This document shows, piece by piece, positions 35,640-43,702 of a stretch of DNA of 64,000 nucleotides; the first letter of the stretch is position 1; every line of letters starts with the position of its first letter. The stretch spans positions 62,001-126,000 of the forward strand of contig NZ_RXYA01000008.1 in the NCBI RefSeq assembly GCF_008086595.1, given 5' to 3'. The stretch is from Acetobacterium paludosum (GTDB lineage: Bacteria > Bacillota > Clostridia > Eubacteriales > Eubacteriaceae). The notes below the pieces were generated by a model that searched no databases, had not been told where the DNA came from, and saw nothing but the letters and a program-made list of their open reading frames with translations. Position numbers and translations under genes: made by a program.

Positions 35640-36299
35640 TTAGTCAAAAATTTCATTCAATTCTTTTCGACTTGCTTCATCCGCCAGTAATAATATGTCA
35701 TCACCGACAAGAATTTTTGTATCGCCATTGGGAATCGACAATACTTCATCATGAGTAATCGAAATAAGTACTGTTTGTTTGGGAAGTGATAAATCTTTTA
35801 ACAATTGATCGGCGGCTTTGGCCTTTCTTCCAACCTTCATTTTAATAATCGAGTAGTCTCCTTCGGTGAGTTTTAAAAGGGTAAACATATCTTTTATATT
35901 CATTTCTTCAACAATGAAATGGGCCATGATATCTGCCTGATTAACACGAATATCTACACCCATTCCACTGTCAAATAACCAGGCATTTTTAGGATTGTTA
36001 ACTCTGGCGACAACTCGTGGAATACCAAACTCCATTTTAGCAAGGGTTGAAATGACTAAATTTGTCTCATCGTTACCAGTAACGGCAGCAACAACATTAG
36101 CGGAAACAATATTCGCTTTTTCCATTGCATCAGGATCTGAACCATCTCCATAAAAAAGTATTTCAGGAGGAAAGACTTTTTCAAGCATGTGAAAGGTTTT
36201 TTCATCATGTTCAATCAGAGACACCTCATGTCCATTTGATAATAACAGAGCAACAATGTAGGAGCCTACTTCTCCTCCACCGATAATAACGATTCTCAT
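35640..36299 (-). CDS. TrkA/KtrA family NAD-binding potassium transport regulator (A)
   Basis: A 219-residue protein with an RCK/KTN N-terminal Rossmann domain (IIGGGEVGSYIVALLLSNGHEVSLIEHD, about residues 4-31; GDGSDPDAM near 55) and a C-terminal TrkA_C domain (about 135-219). Such proteins gate Trk/Ktr potassium channels in response to nucleotides. The second gene of the same type lies 14 bases upstream. No TrkH/KtrB membrane subunit is seen nearby. Confidence 0.87.
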   Translation of the reverse strand: MRIVIIGGGEVGSYIVALLLSNGHEVSLIEHDEKTFHMLEKVFPPEILFYGDGSDPDAMEKANIVSANVVAAVTGNDETNLVISTLAKMEFGIPRVVARVNNPKNAWLFDSGMGVDIRVNQADIMAHFIVEEMNIKDMFTLLKLTEGDYSIIKMKVGRKAKAADQLLKDLSLPKQTVLISITHDEVLSIPNGDTKILVGDDILLLADEASRKELNEIFD

Positions 36300-36313
36300 C
36301 CTAATTCCTCCTT

Positions 36314-36964
36314 CTATGATAAATCTAACATGTATCTCAATTTCTTAGTTGCCGATAGCATGACTGAAAGATAGAGAATATCTTCCGCTTCAAAAACGGT
36401 ACCAGATGTTGGCATAAATGTTTTTTCATTCCGCGTAATCGCCACGACATGAATCTCTCCAATAACCATGATATCATTTACCCTTTTGCCAATGAGCATG
36501 GGTGTGACTTCAATTCGTACTAAATCCACATTACCATTGCCGATCTCATAAACGCGGTCTAAATGATTATATGATAAAATTTCGGTTGCTCTTTCAATTC
36601 CCCAAGTTGTTGTGGATATCGTTTGAATACCCAGTCGATGATAGATATTTGCCTTACGGGGATCGTACAATCGCGCAATGACATGGGGTACCCGATAAAT
36701 ATTTTTTGCAATTCTTCCGATAACCGCATTCGCGGCATCACTTGCTGTGCAGGATACAATGGCATCTACTTTATCAATCCCCGCTTCATTAAGCACATCC
36801 CGATCAAAGCCGATGCCGGTAACTTTTAATCCGGTAAAATTCATTCCCAGACCTTTAAATGCCTCTGGATCAGAGTCAATCACCGTTACCTGATGACCTC
36901 TTTTGACCAGATTCATGGCTAAACCGATGCCCAGTCTGCCCAAACCTACTACAATAACTTTCAT
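36314..36964 (-). CDS. TrkA/KtrA family NAD-binding potassium transport regulator (B)
   Basis: A 216-residue paralog: VVGLGRLGIGLAMNLVKRGHQVTVIDSDPEAF (residues 4-35) is the NAD-binding motif, with TrkA_C from about 135. It lies 12 bases after the P-type ATPase gene and is probably co-transcribed with it. Pairing with a cation pump rather than a Trk channel is notable. Confidence 0.87.
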   Translation of the reverse strand: MKVIVVGLGRLGIGLAMNLVKRGHQVTVIDSDPEAFKGLGMNFTGLKVTGIGFDRDVLNEAGIDKVDAIVSCTASDAANAVIGRIAKNIYRVPHVIARLYDPRKANIYHRLGIQTISTTTWGIERATEILSYNHLDRVYEIGNGNVDLVRIEVTPMLIGKRVNDIMVIGEIHVVAITRNEKTFMPTSGTVFEAEDILYLSVMLSATKKLRYMLDLS

Positions 36965-36976
36965 ACTTTCACCTCT

Positions 36977-39799
36977 CTATTTTTTCACAATCGTTTTTTT
37001 ATCGTTTCGACGAATTAATGCTTTTCTAGCTTCTTCAAGCAACAAAATAATCGGTGGCCACATACACAAAAACAGCCAATCTGTTAAACTGAGTGCCGCA
37101 GTATGAAAAACAGACTGCAATACTGGCAAGTAAATTAAGGTGATTATCAAAATAATTTGCACAATGACTCCAAAATTCACTTGACTATTCGTAAACAATC
37201 CCACTTTAAAAACAGACTGTTTTTCTGTTCGACAATTGTATACGGCGCCAATTTGACAAAATGCGATGGCAGCAAGTGTCATTGCCGTTGCCTTGATGTA
37301 TACGGGATCAACCCCACCGGCAAGAGCCACACCAGGCCATCCATTTTGCATATTGATAAATAAGTAAGAGATTGTTGAAGCCGCCGAAGCCAATAAGCCA
37401 TACCAGAGAAAAGCTTTGAAAACGACATTTTTGCTTAACAACGGTTCTTTTTGATTGCGCGGCGGTTTATCCATAATTCCTGCTTCCGGTTTCTCGGTTC
37501 CCAATCCCAATGCCGGTAGCATATCTGTCCCTAAATCAATCGTTAGAATCTGCATAACCGTTAATGGTAATGGAATGGCTCCTCGGGAAACCAGGTATAA
37601 AATAGATGGAAATGCTTCCGCCATATTTGAGTTTAAAATATAAAGCAGAAATTTTCGAATATTACTGTAAACTGCCCGACCTTCTTCAATGGCATGAACA
37701 ATCGAAGCGAAATTATCATCGGTCAAAATCATGTCGGCTGCTTCTTTTGCCACGTCGGTACCGGAAATACCCATGGCTACACCAATATCGGCTTTCTTAA
37801 GGGCTGGTGAATCATTGACACCGTCCCCGGTTACCGCAACAACCTCGCCCATTTCCTGTAAATTAGTGACAACCCGCAATTTTTGTTCAGGTGCTACCCG
37901 GGCAAAGATAATCTCATCTTTCAGATATTCTTTTAGTTGCTCATCCGAAAGCGCTTCCAGATCCAGTCCGGATAAAACCCGGGGATGGAGACCTTTTACA
38001 ATTCCAATCCGTTTTGCAATGCTTTCAGCCGTTAAACCATAATCTCCCGTAATCATGATGATGCGGATTCCGGCATGGTGGCACTCTTCGACAGCATCAA
38101 CCACCTCTGCCCGGGGCGGATCGGCCATGACAACCAAACCCACAAAAACCATATCCTGTTCAATGATTTCCGGTGTATAAGCACTCATAGCAGTGGGAAT
38201 TTTGTCTTCTTTGTGAAGCAAACGATAGGAAAGTGCCAGGACACGCAGGCCGTTACGGGCATATCCGTCATTTGCTGCCATGATTTTTTTTCGGATTTCT
38301 TCTGTTATCGGCTGAGTTTCTCCGTCTATTCGAATAAAATCGCTTAAGTTTATAATTTCTTTTGGAGCCCCTTTTACATAGGCAACCCGCCTAGTTCCAT
38401 CAATCGGTTTCTCCAATTGATGAACGGTTGTCATTCTCTTACGTCGGGATTCAAAAGGTAATTCCCATAAGCGGGGAGTTAATTCCAACTGTTCTTTCAT
38501 ATTAATGCCCGCTTTTTCAGCGACCACCCCTAAACAAGCCTCTGTCGGATCACCTAATACAGTATAGCGGGGAGACTCTTCATTTGGCGGCAACAAACGG
38601 GCATTACTGCAAAGTGCGACCCCTGTTAACAAAATCCTCAGGTCTTCATTGTCCTGCGCCATGACCTTTTTATTGCTATCCATGATATCTCCGACTGAAC
38701 TGTATCCCACCCCGGTCACTTCATATTCTTTATCGATTAACCATAAATGATTAACCGTCATTTCATTTTGCGTTAATGTCCCGGTTTTATCAGTACAAAT
38801 AACAGTCGTGCTCCCTAAAGCTTCAACCGAGGAAAGTTTTTTTACCAGCGCATTTCGTTTGGACATGCGTTGTACTGCCTTCGCCAGGGATAGCGTTACC
38901 GTTGGAAGTAATCCTTCCGGGATAAACGCGACAATCATCCCTAAAGCAAAAACAAATGCGGTGGCAACCGGTTCCTTCACTAAAAACATTGCTGCCGCAA
39001 AAAAGAATATCCCTAAAGCAATCGCAATAATCGAAATTTGTTTCGTCAATCGATTCAGTTCTTTTTGCAAGGGACTATCTTCTGCTTCCATGTTTTGTGT
39101 TAAACCCGCAATTTTTCCAAAAGCTGTTTTCATCCCAATTTCCATGACAGCAGCTTTTCCATTACCTTCTGAAACACTTGTCCCGGCAAAAATCAAATTA
39201 GGCGTTTCAGCCCGAGTTAAATCTTCTTTTAATACAGCTTCCTTAGTTTTTCGAACCGGGTTGGATTCGCCGGTTAAGGTCGATTGATCGACTTGTAAAT
39301 CGCTGCATTCTATCAGGCGGGCATCTGCTGAAATCTTGTCGCCCTCTTCAAATAGAATAATATCTCCAATTACCAGGTCTTCGGCAAGAATTTTTTGTTC
39401 TTCCCCACCTCGAATAACTCTTGCATAGGATGGTAGCATATTTCTTAGGGCATCTGTTGCTTTACCGGCACGATGTTCCTGCCAAAAACTAAAAACGCCA
39501 TTAATAACATTAACGGCCCAAATTGCGATTCCCAATTGCGGCATTCCTGCAAAAAAAGCAATCGCGCCTCCACCCCATAGTAATATTGCCATTAAATGCG
39601 TGAAATTCAACAGAAAAATAAGTAGTTGGGATTTTTTCTTTTTCTCATCGATAAGGTTTTTTCCAAATTTTTTCTGTATATTTTCCGCCTGGGTTTGGGT
39701 TAATCCCTGAGGGCTTGTTCCCAGCGCTTCATAGACCCCATCTACCGGAAGCTTATATATATTTTCTTTCACATCCGAAATCGATTCCTTTTTATCCAA
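36977..39799 (-). CDS. P-type cation ATPase of the Na+/K+ (IIC)-like type
   Basis: A 940-residue pump with an N-terminal cation-ATPase domain, the TGES loop (STLTGESNPV), helix M4 FIPEGLLPTVTLSLAKA, the phosphorylation motif CTDKTGTLT, KGAPKE in the nucleotide domain and TGDGVNDSPALKKADIG. The M4 sequence PEGLLPTVT and the M6 region IDLGTDMLPALGLG resemble animal Na+,K+- and H+,K+-ATPases more than the PEGLP of calcium pumps. It probably moves Na+, K+ or H+; the exact ion is not decided by sequence. The gene heads an operon with two KTN proteins. Confidence 0.88.
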   Translation of the reverse strand: MDKKESISDVKENIYKLPVDGVYEALGTSPQGLTQTQAENIQKKFGKNLIDEKKKKSQLLIFLLNFTHLMAILLWGGGAIAFFAGMPQLGIAIWAVNVINGVFSFWQEHRAGKATDALRNMLPSYARVIRGGEEQKILAEDLVIGDIILFEEGDKISADARLIECSDLQVDQSTLTGESNPVRKTKEAVLKEDLTRAETPNLIFAGTSVSEGNGKAAVMEIGMKTAFGKIAGLTQNMEAEDSPLQKELNRLTKQISIIAIALGIFFFAAAMFLVKEPVATAFVFALGMIVAFIPEGLLPTVTLSLAKAVQRMSKRNALVKKLSSVEALGSTTVICTDKTGTLTQNEMTVNHLWLIDKEYEVTGVGYSSVGDIMDSNKKVMAQDNEDLRILLTGVALCSNARLLPPNEESPRYTVLGDPTEACLGVVAEKAGINMKEQLELTPRLWELPFESRRKRMTTVHQLEKPIDGTRRVAYVKGAPKEIINLSDFIRIDGETQPITEEIRKKIMAANDGYARNGLRVLALSYRLLHKEDKIPTAMSAYTPEIIEQDMVFVGLVVMADPPRAEVVDAVEECHHAGIRIIMITGDYGLTAESIAKRIGIVKGLHPRVLSGLDLEALSDEQLKEYLKDEIIFARVAPEQKLRVVTNLQEMGEVVAVTGDGVNDSPALKKADIGVAMGISGTDVAKEAADMILTDDNFASIVHAIEEGRAVYSNIRKFLLYILNSNMAEAFPSILYLVSRGAIPLPLTVMQILTIDLGTDMLPALGLGTEKPEAGIMDKPPRNQKEPLLSKNVVFKAFLWYGLLASAASTISYLFINMQNGWPGVALAGGVDPVYIKATAMTLAAIAFCQIGAVYNCRTEKQSVFKVGLFTNSQVNFGVIVQIILIITLIYLPVLQSVFHTAALSLTDWLFLCMWPPIILLLEEARKALIRRNDKKTIVKK

Positions 39800-39850
39800 A
39801 TTTTTTCCTTCTTTCTCGATGAAGTAAAACAGTTGCGGTTTTATTTTTTT

Positions 39851-39908
39851 TTCGCTTGTATGCTTATACTAATAATTTTATGCCTGCAAATGCTAATTAG
39901 CAAGCGAA
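39851..39908. promoter_or_regulatory. Inverted repeat and palindrome upstream of the P-type ATPase
   Basis: TTCGCTTG (39851-39858) and CAAGCGAA (39901-39908) are complementary arms 42 bases apart, and a perfect palindrome TGCTAATTAGCA (39891-39902) overlaps the right arm. It lies about 50-110 bases before the ATPase start, in a 264-base gap shared with the divergent CC-motif gene. It could be a 5' leader hairpin or an operator. Confidence 0.5.
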
Positions 39909-40063
39909 TAAATCAACCAAAGTAGCCATATTTTTATTACCTAAAAAGCAAAAGAAATGATTCGTTCGTTTCAGAAAAAATAATATAATTTTGATGAATA
40001 AGTTTTAAATAATGTTATAATGAATTTATATATTAAAAAGAATGTACAAAAGGAGGGATTGTT

Positions 40064-40393
40064 ATTAACTTAGAAATTAAAAAAGGCGTTGAATCGTATT
40101 TATATCAACGAAATGCCAAAGAGATTTATATCGAAATGACCAATCGCGGAGGCTGCTGCTCAGGTCCCGTTTATCTTCCGGTGGTCAAATTAGGAAAACC
40201 GGATTGTGAGAATATGTATGACCTCATTATGAAAGATAACATTGCCTGTTATCTTCCTAGAAAAGCGATAAATAATGAAACTAAACAGGTTACTATAAAA
40301 CTTCACAACATTTTAGGGCGTAAGTCTTTAGCAGTAACTGGAATACTTGCCTACAAAGAAGATACCTGGGCCCGGAGCCAAAAAAAATATTAA
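40064..40393 (+). CDS. CC-motif small protein (HesB-like), probable ATT start
   Basis: A 109-residue protein in front of selD. It resembles the HesB-like small proteins described as CC/Se-motif (seleno)proteins: RGGCCSGPVYLP with Cys31-Cys32, and a body similar in pattern to iron-sulfur scaffold-like proteins. The frame is open from 40037 with no ATG, GTG or TTG until the internal ATG at 40136, yet a perfect AGGAGGG (40051-40057) sits six bases before ATT 40064. Starting there restores the N-terminal strand and helix (NLEIKKGVESYLYQRNAK). A TATAAT is at 40016-40021. The family name is from memory. Confidence 0.7.
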   Translation: MNLEIKKGVESYLYQRNAKEIYIEMTNRGGCCSGPVYLPVVKLGKPDCENMYDLIMKDNIACYLPRKAINNETKQVTIKLHNILGRKSLAVTGILAYKEDTWARSQKKY

Positions 40394-40456
40394 TCATTTC
40401 TCATTCTGCAATCAAACATCATCATGCTTCGAGCTTTTTATAAGAAAGGTTTTTAT

Positions 40457-41494
40457 ATGGAAACAGAAGTAAAATTAACAAAACTGGCTAATTGTGCTGG
40501 ATGCGGCGCAAAAGTTGGTGCCGGAACCTTATCACAAATTTTAGATAAGCTCCCTACTTTAAACGATCCGCGTCTGATTGTTGGCTTTGATAAAAGCGAT
40601 GACGCGTCTGTCTATGTCATCAATGACGAGCTGGCACTGGTGCAGACCATTGATTTTTTTCCACCGATCGTCGATGACCCCTTCATTTTTGGTCAGATTG
40701 CTGCTACCAATGCCTTAAGTGATATCTATGCCATGGGCGGCGAGCCGAAACTGGCAATGAATATTTTGTGCGTCACCAAACAGATGAGCCAGGATACCAT
40801 TTATTCCATTCTTCGCGGCGGCTATGAAAAAGCCTATGAGGCTGGCGCTATCATTACCGGCGGCCATACCATTGAGGATGCTGAACCCAAATACGGATTA
40901 TCCGTCTCCGGATTCGTCAATCCCAAACGGGTATTGAGAAATTCCTCCGCTAAAGAGGGTGATGTCCTTATTCTAACAAAACCTCTTGGCATCGGAATCC
41001 TGACAACTTCTGCCAAAGCAGATATGGTGAGTGAACCGGTCTTAAAACGGATTTATGAACAAATGTCAACCTTAAACAAAACAGCCCGGGATGTCATGAT
41101 AAAATACGATATTCACGGTTGCACCGACATAACCGGCTTTGCTCTGCTTGGTCATTCTTATGAAATGGCACAGGGCAGCAAGCTGACCATCCATTTGGAC
41201 AGCAGTTCCGTTCCTTATCATCCGGAAGCCTACGGACTGGCTGAAATGGGAATGATTCCCGAAGGTGCTTATCGTAACCGGGATTATGCTGAGTGCGGCG
41301 TTCGTGCCTCAAAAAAAGTTTCCGTCGCCATGCAGGATATTATGTATGATCCACAAACCTCAGGAGGACTTTTGATAGCTGTCAGCGAAGCAGATTCTGT
41401 TAAGATGATTAAAGAACTTAAAGACTCGATTCCCTGTGCCGCTATTGTCGGACATGTAACCAAACGTGATGATTACGCTATCGTCATCGATTAA
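40457..41494 (+). CDS. selD: Selenide, water dikinase
   Basis: Makes selenophosphate from selenide and ATP for selenocysteine and selenouridine. The 345-residue protein carries the catalytic Cys16 and Lys19 in CAGCGAKVG; it is the Cys form, not a selenocysteine form. DFFPPIVDDPFIFGQIAATNALSDIYAMGGEP (about 76-107) and ITGGHTIEDAEPKYGLSVSG (about 133-152) are ATP-site blocks. The start ATG 40457 follows AGAAAGGTTTTTAT; an in-frame ATG at 40424 is weaker. selA and selB are not in the window. Confidence 0.95.
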   Translation: METEVKLTKLANCAGCGAKVGAGTLSQILDKLPTLNDPRLIVGFDKSDDASVYVINDELALVQTIDFFPPIVDDPFIFGQIAATNALSDIYAMGGEPKLAMNILCVTKQMSQDTIYSILRGGYEKAYEAGAIITGGHTIEDAEPKYGLSVSGFVNPKRVLRNSSAKEGDVLILTKPLGIGILTTSAKADMVSEPVLKRIYEQMSTLNKTARDVMIKYDIHGCTDITGFALLGHSYEMAQGSKLTIHLDSSSVPYHPEAYGLAEMGMIPEGAYRNRDYAECGVRASKKVSVAMQDIMYDPQTSGGLLIAVSEADSVKMIKELKDSIPCAAIVGHVTKRDDYAIVID

Positions 41495-41520
41495 TTTTTT
41501 TTAAAACTAGCTTTTCAGCG

Positions 41521-41557
41521 AAAAAAGAGACAGCTTTCTATGGCTGTCTCTTTTTTA
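41521..41557. terminator. selD terminator
   Basis: AAAAAAGAGACAGC and GCTGTCTCTTTTTT form a symmetrical stem with an 8-base loop and T-runs on both strands. It lies 27 bases after selD. Confidence 0.92.
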
Positions 41558-41651
41558 CTTTTGAATATGATCAGCGGGTAGTAAAACGCCGTTATAGCTT
41601 CGCGTGTTCAGATCATCTTATCTTCAAGTTCTTATCTTCAAGTTCTTACCT

Positions 41652-42134
41652 TCATGATTTCAGGCAGATCTCATTTTTCCAGCATTCTATCAGTCGTTCC
41701 AATGAGTACCTCGCGTTGGCAGGACTTGTCGATGGCAGCTTTATGATCTTTTTATTAGTACTCTCATAACAGTAGCGATTATATAATTCATAAGCCTTGC
41801 CGCCATTTGCATAAATGGTTTCAATAGTTATCTCATGCAATAGCTTTACGATATCGTTTGGTATGACATTTTTAATTGAACTGTCACTTGAACCATTTAT
41901 GTCACAGGAATAGATGACATCCCAGACCGCGATATTGTTTCTTAACAGCATGGTCTTCTGATCTTCGATCGTTTCAGGGGTTGGAACTCCCACAAGCGCA
42001 CTTACAACTTTCCAAAATCTGTTTTGGGGATGCTGGTAGTAAAAGCTTGCCTCCCGTGATTTTACAGATGGGAATGTCCCCAATATTAGAATTCTTGATT
42101 TTCCATTATAAACAGGTTCAAATGTATGTTTCAT
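41652..42134 (-). CDS. Hypoxanthine/deoxyinosine DNA glycosylase (UDG superfamily, family 6)
   Basis: A 160-residue DNA repair enzyme expected to remove hypoxanthine from DNA. Family 6 blocks are visible: ILGTFPSVKSREASFYYQHPQNRFW (about 17-41), NNIAVWDVIYSCDINGSSD (about 66-84), and the C-terminal LPSTSPANA. The ATG overlaps the stop codon of the MmcQ gene by 4 bases (ATGA), so the two are translated together. Confidence 0.87.
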   Translation of the reverse strand: MKHTFEPVYNGKSRILILGTFPSVKSREASFYYQHPQNRFWKVVSALVGVPTPETIEDQKTMLLRNNIAVWDVIYSCDINGSSDSSIKNVIPNDIVKLLHEITIETIYANGGKAYELYNRYCYESTNKKIIKLPSTSPANARYSLERLIECWKNEICLKS

Positions 42135-42505
42135 AATGCTTCAATCTCATGCTGTTTCTTTTTAGTCAATTTCATGAATACTGTGTGATAAGCCAATTGA
42201 ATGCAATCGACCAGAATCTTCTCCGGTACATCGCCGTCCAGCATAATCGAATTCCAATGCTGTTTGTTCATATAATATCCGGGAATAATATCCGGATACC
42301 GAGAACGAAGAATTTCACCGTCACCAATGGGCAGCTTGATTGTCAATAACGAGTCTCCTTCTTTATTTTCACCACGCATGGCAAACATCACATCTCCGAC
42401 AAAATATCGGACTGCATCCCATTCCTGTTTATAATCCCGGGATGTTCCCGGCATTGGTTCAACCGTTCTTTCAATCAGTTCATCCCATTTTTCACAAGGT
42501 TTCAT
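42131..42505 (-). CDS. MmcQ/YjbR family protein
   Basis: A 124-residue protein of the MmcQ/YjbR fold (CyaY-like). Visible are PGTSRDYKQEWDAVRYFVGDVMFAM (about 13-37), the basic and hydrophobic middle section and HWNSIMLDGDVPEKILVDCIQLAYHTVF near the end. The function is not known with certainty; DNA binding has been proposed for the family. ATG 42505 follows CAAAGGAGAAGAAAA. Bases 42506-42697 hold no gene. Confidence 0.8.
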   Translation of the reverse strand: MKPCEKWDELIERTVEPMPGTSRDYKQEWDAVRYFVGDVMFAMRGENKEGDSLLTIKLPIGDGEILRSRYPDIIPGYYMNKQHWNSIMLDGDVPEKILVDCIQLAYHTVFMKLTKKKQHEIEAL

Positions 42506-42697
42506 TTTTCTTCTCCTTTGCAACCAAAGTTTTTGATATAGATATGAATTTCTGGTTGCTTTATCCCATCTCTTGTCAGCAGATTTTGTTTATCCCGCTG
42601 AAAATTTGCTTCATATAAAGGTTTACCGCTCGGTTAGCCGGTCCTCAAACTTTTTACAAAATAACCTATCACCTTTTTTGATAACCGTATGTTCTTC

Positions 42698-43289
42698 CTA
42701 TTTCTTGCTCATAAATTCTTCTCTGGTCATGGAATAAGCTTTGACATCCCGGATTTCACCGGTATAGATCTTTTCTGCCTGTCGGATTGTGCCTTCATAA
42801 AATAAAGCCGCATTTTTCTATGACCCGCTGTGATCCCAGGTTTGATGGGTAATGCACCACCGAGATCAGACTGAGACCAAGGGTATTAAAACCATAGGCG
42901 ATCACTTCCCGGGCGGCTTCTGTCATGATGCCTTGGCCCCAATAGTCCTCCCCCAATGCGTAGCCCAGCATCCGTGCCTGATCATTCTCTCGATGAGGAT
43001 CTTCAATCAAGCCGATTGAGCCGATAATCCTTTTGTCCTGAACAATTCCCCAGATGTTTTCCTGCTCCACAAAAATCATCTTCATAATCTCTTCGGTTTC
43101 TTTGATGTTTTCATGCGGCTTCCAGCCAGCCTGAGGTCCAACATTCTTGCTTTTGGAATAGCTATAGACATCGTTCGTATCGTCCATTGTCAGCGGTCTT
43201 AACACCAGTTTGCTTGTACTAATGCTCTCCATTTCATCCTCACTCACTTCAAAATAATAGTTTCTTTGGTCTGAAAGCTTAATTCTCAT
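42698..43289 (-). pseudogene. GNAT acetyltransferase, frameshifted near the C-terminus
   Basis: The RimJ-type GNAT reads intact from ATG 43289 (LRPLTMDDTNDVYSYSKSKNVGPQAGWKP; GYALGEDYWGQGIMTEAAREVI) to SQRVIEKCGFIL, where it stops at 42795. One base further on, a different frame continues the expected ending, EGTIRQAEKIYTGE through MTREEFMSKK, to a stop at 42698. A one-base insertion in TTTTATTTTATGAAGG is the simplest explanation. A sequencing error is possible. The start overlaps the upstream remnant by ATGA. Confidence 0.8.
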
Positions 43290-43593
43290 TCTGCCTTATA
43301 AATTAAACTCAGCAGAATCGGGGATTCTTTGTGAAAGTCCGTTTCACATTTCTCCTTCTTTTCAAAGGACCGGTCAAACGCTTCTAAAGCGGATTCATCA
43401 ATCTGAAAGACTGGTGATTCTTCAAATTAGCCACTGACTTTTTCAAGAGTTCATAAGCCAGCAAGCCCACCGCGAAATATCCATCGGCTGTTGTGATATC
43501 ATACCTTTCTGCCAGTCGGAAGCCCAGGCGTCCGTAGAATCGGGGATCACCATAAATCAGAACCGCATTAAATAATTTAGTCTTGCCTGCATT
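43286..43593 (-). pseudogene. Remnant of a YhbS-like GNAT acetyltransferase
   Basis: Only the C-terminal half remains. One frame gives AVLIYGDPRFYGRLGFRLAERYDI and AVGLLAYELLKKSVAN; a second frame continues EESPVFQIDESALEAFDRSFEKK to a TGA that overlaps the ATG of the next acetyltransferase. A frameshift lies near 43430. The N-terminal half is missing and is replaced by unrelated sequence beyond 43593. Confidence 0.78.
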
Positions 43594-43649
43594 ATGTTAA
43601 ATTGAGCGAGCAACTAGCCAACTTAAACATGAATTTTGTTTGATTTTAT

Positions 43650-43672
43650 ACCCATGTCTTCTCGACGTGGGT
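43650..43672. other. Short hairpin flanked by TTGAGCG repeats
   Basis: ACCCACGTC and GACATGGGT (one wobble) form a 9-pair stem with a 5-base loop. TTGAGCG occurs on both sides (about 43602 and 43679). It abuts the broken end of the acetyltransferase remnant. It could be a relic of an inserted element; no transposase is present. Confidence 0.4.
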
Positions 43673-43702
43673 AATTCGTTGAGCGCTCTATTCTTCCCGT
43701 CT

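Noticed and set aside
38808-39287. A 159-codon open frame on the plus strand inside the P-type ATPase gene
   Set aside because: It is the antisense shadow of a well-supported ATPase region, has no family resemblance, and no ribosome site was evident.
40457-41494. SelD as a selenocysteine-containing protein
   Set aside because: The catalytic position is encoded by a Cys codon (CAGCGAK); no in-frame TGA is present.
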